From Candidatus Palauibacter scopulicola (GTDB lineage: Bacteria; Gemmatimonadota; Gemmatimonadetes; Palauibacterales; Palauibacteraceae), in contig NZ_CANPWG010000046.1 in NCBI RefSeq assembly GCF_947581915.1, positions 37,679-101,678 on the forward strand: 64,000 nt of DNA. Reading direction: 5' to 3'. The notes below the pieces were generated by a model. That model was given only the letters and a program-made list of their open reading frames with translations, did no database searches and had not been told where the DNA came from. Positions within the stretch are counted from its first letter, which is position 1, and the number at the start of each line of letters is the position of its first letter. This document shows, one piece after another, positions 8,264 to 14,523 of this stretch. The position numbers were made by a program, and so were the translations under genes.

Positions 8264-9712
8264 TCAGCCGCCGATGCGCTCGTACACCGCGTGCGAGACG
8301 CGCTCGTTCCCGTCCGCGTCCGTGCTCCGGTACTCGTTGTCGATCCGGTTCCCGTCCTCGGACAGGACGTTGATGATGACCTGCGTGACCTGGCCGTCCC
8401 GCCGGCTCGTGATCCGGTTCGTGTAACGGTCGACGACCTCCACCGCCGTCTCGACCCCGTCCCGTCCCGTCACGGGCCGGAATTCGCCATCGAACATGGT
8501 ATCGTAGCTCCACTTCGCTTCGCCGCCGCGGGCGTTCGTCGACTCCACGGTGATCTTCATCCCCCCGTCTCCCCACGGCTCGTACGTCATGACGTTGATC
8601 GCCGGGGCCGGCGCGTTGGAGCGCAGCTTCCACACGCCGTAGCGGGGGTTGGCGCGGTCCGCGGCCGGATCCGCCGGGGTCCCCGGGTTGAACAGGAAGT
8701 AGTCGTAGATCGCGCGCGAGATCTGGGCGATCGTCGCCTCGCGCGCCGGGACCGAACGCTCCGAGTCCTTGACGAACACGACCGTGATGACGTGCCCGGC
8801 CCCGTCCGGAAGGTAGATGTACCCGACGTCGTTGGTGGTCCCGCCGATCGTCCCCGTCTTATGGCCGACCGGCGTGCCGGGCGGCAGCACGCCCTTGATG
8901 CGGCCGGTGCCCGTCTGGACCCGCAGCATGACGTCTTTGAAGACCTCCGTGTTCTTCGAGCCCAGCGCCTTCCCCGCCCAGGTCATGGCCAGCAAGTGTG
9001 CCATCGCGCGGGGCGTGGACGTGTCGCGCGCATCGGTCGAGAAGGCCTCCCGCGCCGCCGCGCGCTCGGCTGCCGACACGTCGGCGGCCCGTCCCCGGAA
9101 CTCCGACATCGAGATGCGGCCGTCCGCGGGCGTGTCGACGCCGGAATAGTCTCCGATCAGCGACGAGGTCGGCCGGTCCACGCTCAGCCCGTCGACCTGC
9201 AGTTCCGCCATGCGCGCGTTCACCGCGTCGGGTCCGCCGGCTGCCGTGAGGGTGAGGTCCGTCGCGCTGTTGTCGGAGATGAGGAGCATCAGTTCCATCA
9301 GGTTCCGGAGCGAGAGCGCCACGCCGGGGTCGTCGAACAGGTTCGAGATCGTGCCGCTGCCCGGATGGATGTCCGCGGGTTCGAGTTCGACCATGTCCGC
9401 CAGCGAGATCTCGCCGCGGTCGACCCGGGACAGGAGTTGCACCGCAATCGGGACCTTGTAGGTCGAGGCCATGGGGAAGCGCTCGTCCTCGTTGAACCAC
9501 ACCGCGCGGCCCGTCTCGATGTGGACGGCGCCCACGCCCACCGTGCCACCGCTGCTCGGCGCCAGGCGTTCGATCTCCGCCAGGAGACGGCCGAGGCCTG
9601 GGTCCCCCTCGGGCGTGACGGACTGCGCCGCGAGCGGGACGGTGGCCAGAATCCCGATGGCCAACGTCGTCGCGGCAAGTCTCGTGAACGAATGTCGTGT
9701 CCGGACGCGCAT
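8264..9712 (-). CDS. Class A beta-lactamase-like serine hydrolase lacking the omega-loop Glu
   Basis: A 482-residue exported protein with a signal peptide (residues 1-~29, ending LAAQ). It has the three serine-hydrolase motifs of class A enzymes: S83-T-Y-K86, S147-D-N149 and K285-T-G287. The region that reads 'DRWEPELN' in TEM-type enzymes is 'DRPTSSLI' here (179-186). It is followed by a ~40-residue insertion before 'DARDTSTPRAM', so the deacylating Glu166 and Asn170 are missing. Residues ~345-482 form an extra C-terminal beta-rich domain. It may therefore be a slow beta-lactamase, a penicillin-binding hydrolase or a peptidase. GGAG lies 8 bases before the ATG. It is the first gene of the sox run. 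Confidence 0.8.
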   Translation of the reverse strand: MRVRTRHSFTRLAATTLAIGILATVPLAAQSVTPEGDPGLGRLLAEIERLAPSSGGTVGVGAVHIETGRAVWFNEDERFPMASTYKVPIAVQLLSRVDRGEISLADMVELEPADIHPGSGTISNLFDDPGVALSLRNLMELMLLISDNSATDLTLTAAGGPDAVNARMAELQVDGLSVDRPTSSLIGDYSGVDTPADGRISMSEFRGRAADVSAAERAAAREAFSTDARDTSTPRAMAHLLAMTWAGKALGSKNTEVFKDVMLRVQTGTGRIKGVLPPGTPVGHKTGTIGGTTNDVGYIYLPDGAGHVITVVFVKDSERSVPAREATIAQISRAIYDYFLFNPGTPADPAADRANPRYGVWKLRSNAPAPAINVMTYEPWGDGGMKITVESTNARGGEAKWSYDTMFDGEFRPVTGRDGVETAVEVVDRYTNRITSRRDGQVTQVIINVLSEDGNRIDNEYRSTDADGNERVSHAVYERIGG

Positions 9713-9863
9713 CGATCATACTCCGTGGTTCGTTTGAGCTGGGTCCCGCTCCAGCCGGTACGGTAGCCGTTGCGGAACGCGGGGACGAGACCACCCGGGC
9801 CGGGTCGCCCGCAGGGCCGGATCGGTGACATACTCCGCGATCCACGCAGGCGAGAGGGAGACG

Positions 9864-11195
9864 ATGCCGGGTGATCGGAAAGGGCAGGCGACAGGACGTT
9901 CCCGCGGGAACGCGGTGCGCGCTGACGGCGGCGTGCTGAAGCGCGAGGAACGCCGCGCCGCGGAGGCGGTGGACGCGGGCCGGCTCTTCGCGCTCCTTGC
10001 CGACCTGATCGCGATCGAGAGCGTCGCGAACTGCGAGACGCCTGCCCAGGAGCGGGTCGCCGCCGAGATGCGTGCCATCGGTCTCGAGACGGACGTGTGG
10101 GAGATCGACTTCGAGCGCCTGCGCCGGCACCCCGCCTATACCGCCGACGTGCAGCGGCACGAAGGCCTTGGCGTGGTCGGGACCATGGGACGCGGCGAGG
10201 GCCGCACGCTGATCCTGAACGGCCACGTCGATGTCGTCCCCGCCGGCGAGCTCGAGCGCTGGACGCACCCGCCCTTCGAACTCACGAAGCGCGACGGGCG
10301 CCTGTTCGGGCGCGGGGTCGTGGACATGAAGGGGCAGCTTTGCGGCGCGCTGGCGGCGGCGCGGGCGCTGCGCGACGCCGACATCGAACTGGACGGCGCC
10401 CTGCAGATCCAGAGCGTGATCGGCGAGGAGGACGGGGGCGCCGGGACGCTGGCGACGATCGAGCGCGGGCACAGCGGCGACGGAGCGATCGTCGTCGAGC
10501 CGACGGAGTTCGTCATCGCGCCCGCGCAGGCCGGCGCGCTCAGCTTCCGGCTCACCGTCCCCGGGCTCGCGGCGCACGGGGCGTTGCGGGAAGAGGGTGT
10601 GGACCCGGTCGAGAAGTTCATCCCGATCTTCCAGCGGCTCCGGGCCCTCGAAGCGGATCGGAACCGCGACGTGGCCGAGCCGCTGTTCCGCGGGGAAGCG
10701 CTGCCGTACGCCCTCACCATGGGACGGCTCCGGGCGGGCATCTGGCCCTCGACCGTGGCCGAGAGCCTCGTCGTGGAGGGGCGCTACGGCGTCGCGCCCG
10801 GGGAGGACCTGGCCAGGGCGCGCCGCGCGCTGGAGGACGCCGTGGCCGAGGCCGCGTCCGGTGACGCCTGGCTGCGCGACCACCCGCCCACTGTCGAGTG
10901 GGTCGGGGCGCAGTTCGCCCCCGCCCGGACGGACGCGCGCGACCCTGTCGTGAGCACGCTGGCCGGCGCCGCGCGGGCGTTCGGCGGCCCGGCGCCTCGC
11001 GTCGGGGGCGTGCGTTACGGCGCGGACATGCGGCTCCTCGTCAACCACGGCCAAGTGCCCACCGTGCTCTTCGGCCCCGGCGATGTCCGCGAGGCCCACC
11101 GCCCCGACGAGAGCATCCGCGCCGCCGACCTCGTCGAACTCGCCCGCATCCTCGCCGTCACCGCCATCCGCTTCTGCCGGACCGGAGCGGGCTGA
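9864..11195 (+). CDS. M20 family metallo-deacylase (ArgE/DapE type)
   Basis: A 443-residue zinc amidohydrolase of peptidase family M20. Metal and catalytic motifs are 'NGHVDVVPAG' (H121), 'GRGVVDMKGQ' (D154), 'IGEEDGGAG' (E188-E189) and the C-terminal 'EAHRPDE' histidine. A dimerisation domain lies between ~200 and 320. Family members hydrolyse N-acyl amino acids, succinyl-diaminopimelate or small peptides; the substrate here is not decided. The ATG at 9864 has a GAGGGAG sequence 3 bases upstream; a GTG at 9825 is less likely. The first ~25 codons are unconserved and contain the palindrome at 9897-9912, so the true start could be a later GTG. It is divergent from the beta-lactamase-like gene. 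Confidence 0.85.
   Translation: MPGDRKGQATGRSRGNAVRADGGVLKREERRAAEAVDAGRLFALLADLIAIESVANCETPAQERVAAEMRAIGLETDVWEIDFERLRRHPAYTADVQRHEGLGVVGTMGRGEGRTLILNGHVDVVPAGELERWTHPPFELTKRDGRLFGRGVVDMKGQLCGALAAARALRDADIELDGALQIQSVIGEEDGGAGTLATIERGHSGDGAIVVEPTEFVIAPAQAGALSFRLTVPGLAAHGALREEGVDPVEKFIPIFQRLRALEADRNRDVAEPLFRGEALPYALTMGRLRAGIWPSTVAESLVVEGRYGVAPGEDLARARRALEDAVAEAASGDAWLRDHPPTVEWVGAQFAPARTDARDPVVSTLAGAARAFGGPAPRVGGVRYGADMRLLVNHGQVPTVLFGPGDVREAHRPDESIRAADLVELARILAVTAIRFCRTGAG
9897..9912. repeat. 16-bp perfect palindrome matching the core of the one at 1637
   Basis: CGTTCCCGCGGGAACG is a perfect palindrome. With the two preceding bases (GA), 18 bases are identical to the copy at 1639-1656. This copy lies ~35 bases inside the annotated M20 gene, in a stretch that does not align with the family. 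It could be 5' untranslated sequence if the gene actually starts later. Confidence 0.55.
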
Positions 11196-11210
11196 CGCGG
11201 CCTCGTACTC

Positions 11211-11606
11211 TCAGGCCACGAGCAACGTGCCGATCCTGGCGATCTGCTCGAAGTGTCCATCGCTGGTCAATACGGTGGACCCCGTGTGGGCCGCGCAGGC
11301 CGCGATCCACGCGTCGTTGGTCGGGATCGGTGTCCCCGCCCGCTTCAGGTCGGCCACGATCTCGGCGTAACAACGGGCTACCGCGTCGTCGACCGCCACC
11401 ACCTCGACCGGTGGCGCCCCGAGAAACTCCGACAACTCGGTCTCGTTGCGCGTCCTGTGAGCGCCACCCAGGAAACCGAACCGGAGTTCCCCGAGCGTTA
11501 CGGTCGGCACGCCCACCCAGATGGCCGCATCCAGGAGATGCGCGATTCGCTCGTTACCCCTCCGCAGGCGGCTGTAGGCCGAGGTGTCCAGGCAGTAGCG
11601 GCTCAT
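11211..11606 (-). CDS. PIN-domain toxin (VapC-like)
   Basis: A 131-residue PIN-fold endoribonuclease. Acidic active-site residues are visible in 'YCLDTSAYSRL' (D7), 'TLGELRFG' (E~40), 'TNDAWIAA' and 'LTSDGHF'. VapC toxins cut tRNA or rRNA and are held by the partner antitoxin. The ATG at 11606 overlaps the antitoxin stop (ATGA), so translation is coupled. The open frame extends 25 codons further but without a toxin-like sequence. Its stop is 15 bases from the end of the M20 gene on the other strand. Confidence 0.87.
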   Translation of the reverse strand: MSRYCLDTSAYSRLRRGNERIAHLLDAAIWVGVPTVTLGELRFGFLGGAHRTRNETELSEFLGAPPVEVVAVDDAVARCYAEIVADLKRAGTPIPTNDAWIAACAAHTGSTVLTSDGHFEQIARIGTLLVA

Positions 11607-11848
11607 TCCCACATTTCCGGGTCGATCTTTCCGAAATCGCGGGTGGCAGTCTCGAACTCGCGGAATTCCGCGTCGGTCCAACCCCCGGAGAAGCGTCGCA
11701 GTCCGTTCGATCGAGGCGTTCCGACACCCAGACTCTGCTTGAGAAGGTCCAGCACGGTCTGGTTGAGGGATGTCCCGCGCCGCCGCTTCTCATCGTTCAG
11801 CGCCTGCCCCAACTCGGCTGGCACGCCTCGCACCGTCAACGTCTTCAC
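11603..11848 (-). CDS. Ribbon-helix-helix antitoxin for the PIN toxin
   Basis: An 81-residue protein whose first ~45 residues fit a ribbon-helix-helix DNA-binding fold ('KTLTVRGVPAELGQALNDEKRRRGTSLNQTVLDLL'). The acidic tail ('WTDAEFREFETATRDFGKIDPEMW') is suited to occupy the PIN active site. It starts at GTG with GGAGAT seven bases upstream. An imperfect inverted repeat, TGACTGC-4-GCTGTCA at 11875-11892, lies in the leader and may be its operator, but the match is weak. The tail resembles that of the unrelated-start antitoxin at 13685, which shares the EFxEFExA pattern. Confidence 0.8.
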   Translation of the reverse strand: MKTLTVRGVPAELGQALNDEKRRRGTSLNQTVLDLLKQSLGVGTPRSNGLRRFSGGWTDAEFREFETATRDFGKIDPEMWE

Positions 11849-12025
11849 CGGTCATCTCCGTTGATGGCATCATATGACTGCATTCGCTGTCAAGATATGC
11901 ATGCACCACGGTTGGGATCAAGAAACCAGATACGCCTTCCGGTCGGATCACGTCTCGCTAAAGTTGAGGCTACGGATCCATATCAACGGCGACTCATCGA
12001 GTTTCCCCCGAGGACAGGTGCTGCC
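11849..12025. other. 177-bp divergent intergenic region of lower GC
   Basis: This gap separates the PIN/RHH module (minus) from the secreted amidase (plus). Its first ~110 bases are clearly less GC-rich than the flanking genes. They contain TCATATGA at 11870-11877 and the weak inverted repeat at 11875-11892. The last 40 bases hold a CGAGGACAGG element that can serve as the ribosome site for the amidase. No RNA gene or convincing sigma-70 promoter is visible. Confidence 0.4.
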
Positions 12026-13618
12026 ATGTCTGCTCGAACGTCGATCGCAATCCGGTTGGCCCTCTCATTCGCCCTCGCGTTCGCCCTCGCGTTCGCGGCG
12101 GCCCCCCTCCCGCTCCACGCGCAGGCATTCGCGGTCGAAGAGACCACGGTCGCGGAGGTCCACGCGGCCTTCCAATCGGGCGATCTCACGTGCGAGGGCC
12201 TGGTTGCGAGCTACCTGGCGCGCATCGAGGCCTACGACAAACAGGGGCCGCGGCTCAACGCGATCGCCGTCGTCAACCCGCGAGCCGTCGAGGAAGCCCG
12301 GACCCTCGACGCCGCCTTCGCCTCCGGCGGCCTCACCGGGCCGCTGCACTGCATCCCCGTCCTCCTCAAGGATCAGGTCGAGACGACCGACATGCCGACG
12401 ACCTACGGGTCGGCGCTCTTCGCGGGCTACATGTCGGAGCGGGACGGCACCATCGTCACGCGGATGAAGGAGGCGGGCGCCCTCATCATCGCGAAGACGA
12501 ACATGGGGGAGTTCGCCTCGCGCTACGTGGGGTCCGGGTTCGGGATCATCCGCAACGCGTACGACACGGGGCGGAACCCGAGCGGTTCCTCCGGCGGCAC
12601 CGGCTCCGGCGTGGCGGCGAATCTCGGCCTCATCGGCATCGGCGAAGACACGGGAGGCTCCATCCGGGGTCCGGCGGCCGTCGCCTCGCTCGTCGGCCTC
12701 CGTCCCACGCTTCCGCTCGTGAGCCGGTTCGGGATGATGCCCGCCAACCCCACGACCGACACGATGGGTCCGATGACCCGCACCGTGATGGACGCGGCCA
12801 TCCTCCTCGACGTCATCGCCGGCTACGACCCCAACGACCCGGTGACCGCGTACTCCGTGGGACAGGTCCCGGACTCCTACGCGGCCGGACTCGACGCGGG
12901 GGCGCTGGCGGACGCCCGGATCGGCGTCATCCGCGAGCCGATGGACCGCTCCGTGGACACATCATCGGAAGGGTTCCGGCAGGTGCGCGCCCGGATGGAG
13001 GTGGCGATCGGCGCTCTCCGCGACCTGGGGGCCGAAGTATTCGACGTCGCCATCCCCGGGATCGAGCGGGTAAGCACCATCTTCGGCGCCAACTCCTACG
13101 AGACCGAGGAGGTGACGGACGCCTACCTCGCCGAACTCCGCGACCCGCCGTACCGCACGCTGGCCTCGATTCTCCTCTCCGGGCGCGTCAACCCGTGGCG
13201 GGCCGCCGGCATGGCCGATCTCCTGGGGAAGACGACCCGCGACCCCGGTTATCTCGAATACCTGCTCGCGCGTGACCAGGTCCGGGAGGATGTCATCGCG
13301 ACGATGGCGGAGCACGATCTCGACGCCTTCGTCTACGCCACCTTCGACCATCCGCCGGCCCCGATCGCCGACGATGTGGAGACGAATCCCGCCCCGAACG
13401 ACCGCTACGCCCTCGGCGACAACCGCTCGCTGAGCCCGCTGACCGGCTTCCCGGCGCTCACGGTGCCCGCCGGATTCACGGACGACGGCCTCCCGGTGGG
13501 TCTCGAGTTTCTCGGCCGCCCCTTCACGGAGGCGATGCTCCTCGGCTTCGGCTACGCCTACGAGCAGGCGACAAACCACCGCCGCCCGCCGCCCCCCGCC
13601 CCGCCCCTCGATCGTTGA
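12026..13618 (+). CDS. Secreted amidase-signature (AS) hydrolase
   Basis: A 530-residue amidase with a signal peptide: hydrophobic residues ~8-30, then LHAQA. The Ser-cisSer-Lys triad is evident: K115 in 'VLLKDQVE', cis-Ser S189 in 'PSGSSGGTGSG', and nucleophile S212 in 'GEDTGGSIRGPA'. The AS family cleaves amides, including peptide amides, N-acyl amides and ureides; the export signal points to an extracytoplasmic substrate. Length is typical. I chose the ATG at 12026 because the signal peptide begins there; the open frame runs 376 codons further upstream through antisense and intergenic sequence and is not credible. The tail is proline-rich. Confidence 0.9.
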   Translation: MSARTSIAIRLALSFALAFALAFAAAPLPLHAQAFAVEETTVAEVHAAFQSGDLTCEGLVASYLARIEAYDKQGPRLNAIAVVNPRAVEEARTLDAAFASGGLTGPLHCIPVLLKDQVETTDMPTTYGSALFAGYMSERDGTIVTRMKEAGALIIAKTNMGEFASRYVGSGFGIIRNAYDTGRNPSGSSGGTGSGVAANLGLIGIGEDTGGSIRGPAAVASLVGLRPTLPLVSRFGMMPANPTTDTMGPMTRTVMDAAILLDVIAGYDPNDPVTAYSVGQVPDSYAAGLDAGALADARIGVIREPMDRSVDTSSEGFRQVRARMEVAIGALRDLGAEVFDVAIPGIERVSTIFGANSYETEEVTDAYLAELRDPPYRTLASILLSGRVNPWRAAGMADLLGKTTRDPGYLEYLLARDQVREDVIATMAEHDLDAFVYATFDHPPAPIADDVETNPAPNDRYALGDNRSLSPLTGFPALTVPAGFTDDGLPVGLEFLGRPFTEAMLLGFGYAYEQATNHRRPPPPAPPLDR

Positions 13619-13635
13619 CATCGATGTGTTGCACC

Positions 13636-13667
13636 TGCACAATGTGATTGTGCAATCGAGTTGTGCA
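13636..13667. promoter_or_regulatory. Putative TA operator: inverted plus direct TTGTGCA half-sites
   Basis: TGCACAA-5-TTGTGCA forms a perfect inverted repeat at 13636-13654. A third TTGTGCA follows in direct orientation at 13661-13667, 13 bases after the second. The array ends three bases before the AGGAAGGAG ribosome site of the antitoxin at 13685, the usual place for autoregulation by an antitoxin or antitoxin-toxin complex. A degenerate TTGCAC at 13629 may be a further half-site. Confidence 0.6.
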
Positions 13668-13684
13668 TGAGGAAGGAGTTTGTC

Positions 13685-13954
13685 ATGTCACGCATTCACT
13701 TCGTCGTTAAGGAGACCGCGAAGATCCGCTACCAGGCCCAAGCGGAGCGCGAGGGCAAGTCCCTCGGGCAGTGGCTGCGCGACGCGGCCGACGAGAGGCT
13801 GCACGCCGCACGCCCACGCCTCTTCACTCTGGAGGAACTGCGTGAGTTCAACGCCGCGTGCGACGTACGCCAAGCCGGTCGGAAGGAACTCGACTGGCCC
13901 GAATACAAGCGCCTCATCGAGGAGTCCAAGGTCGATGGATTGGAAGTGACATGA
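13685..13954 (+). CDS. Antitoxin of a three-ORF PIN toxin module
   Basis: An 89-residue protein. The N-terminal ~45 residues ('SRIHFVVKETAKIRYQAQAE', 'SLGQWLRDAADERL') look like a ribbon-helix-helix DNA-binding unit. The rest ('RLFTLEELREFNAACDVR', 'ELDWPEYKRLIEESK') is an acidic, tryptophan-containing toxin-neutralising tail. The ATG at 13685 has a near-ideal AGGAAGGAG seven bases upstream; the in-frame ATGs at 13661 and 13667 lack this. Its stop overlaps the start of the mini-ORF (ATGA) and an operator-like array precedes it. Antitoxin assignment rests on fold, size and position before a PIN toxin. Confidence 0.78.
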   Translation: MSRIHFVVKETAKIRYQAQAEREGKSLGQWLRDAADERLHAARPRLFTLEELREFNAACDVRQAGRKELDWPEYKRLIEESKVDGLEVT

Positions 13955-14103
13955 TCGGCCGAGGTCGCTTCACCGTCGAGGAACTGCAGGAGTTCGAAGC
14001 GGCGTGCGATGCGCGGCACCCGCCGGGCGCGCGGGAACTGGATTGGCCCGAGATCAAGCAAATGCTCGCGGAGACCCGGTCTTGTCGGCAGGAGATCGAG
14101 TGA
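13951..14103 (+). CDS. 50-residue duplicate of the antitoxin's toxin-binding tail
   Basis: This small ORF overlaps the antitoxin stop by 4 bases (ATGA) and the toxin start by 4 (GTGA). Its sequence mirrors the antitoxin C-terminus: 'RFTVEELQEFEAACDAR' against 'LFTLEELREFNAACDVR', and 'RELDWPEIKQMLAETR' against 'KELDWPEYKRLIEESK'. It has no DNA-binding domain. It may be a free neutralising peptide that binds the PIN toxin without repressing the operon, or the remnant of an internal duplication. Tight coupling on both sides and an intact frame argue that it is translated. Confidence 0.7.
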   Translation: MIGRGRFTVEELQEFEAACDARHPPGARELDWPEIKQMLAETRSCRQEIE

Positions 14104-14498
14104 TCTTCGTAGACACGAACGTCTTCATGTATCACGTCGGAGGCGAGCACCCACTGCGCGACGAGGCGCGGGAGCTCGTCGCTCGATCGTTGCAGCGTTC
14201 CCAGAGGCTCGTGACCTCCGCGGAGGTGCTCCAGGAGTTGATCCACGTCTACATGCGCTCTGGGAAGACAGAGCCCAACCTCGCGGACGCGTTCACCTTG
14301 GCGCAGAGCTGTCTGGCCGACGTGTGGCCGGTCGAGAGAGCAGATGTCGAGCTAGCCCGCAATCTGTTGGTCCAGCACCCGGAACTTGGGGCGCGAGACC
14401 TCGTTCATCTTTCCTCCTGCATCCGGCGGGAGCCCGACGACCTCATGACGTTCGACCGGGCGCTGGCCGCGGCCTGGCGTTCCCGGTCGCCCCGGTAG
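14100..14498 (+). CDS. PIN-domain toxin (VapC-like)
   Basis: A 132-residue PIN protein starting 'VIFVDTNVFMYHVGG', with the first catalytic Asp in DTN. Others lie in 'SAEVLQELIHVY', 'GARDLVHLSSC' and 'MTFDRAL'. It is expected to be an RNase inhibited by the preceding antitoxin(s). The GTG at 14100 overlaps the mini-ORF stop; the open frame extends 32 codons further, but the PIN fold begins exactly at the GTG. It is followed 25 bases later by a BNR-propeller gene on the same strand, so read-through from the TA promoter is possible. Confidence 0.87.
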   Translation: MIFVDTNVFMYHVGGEHPLRDEARELVARSLQRSQRLVTSAEVLQELIHVYMRSGKTEPNLADAFTLAQSCLADVWPVERADVELARNLLVQHPELGARDLVHLSSCIRREPDDLMTFDRALAAAWRSRSPR

Positions 14499-14523
14499 CC
14501 GTGACAACAAGGAGAGCAGCGAG

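Noticed and set aside
7029..9766. Long plus-strand frames opposite the FAD oxidoreductase and beta-lactamase-like genes
   Set aside because: Composition is typical of antisense of GC-rich genes; the minus-strand genes have all expected motifs.
10898..12025. Upstream 376-codon extension of the amidase frame
   Set aside because: It runs through the M20 3' end, antisense of a TA pair and a non-coding gap; the signal peptide and family start lie at 12026.
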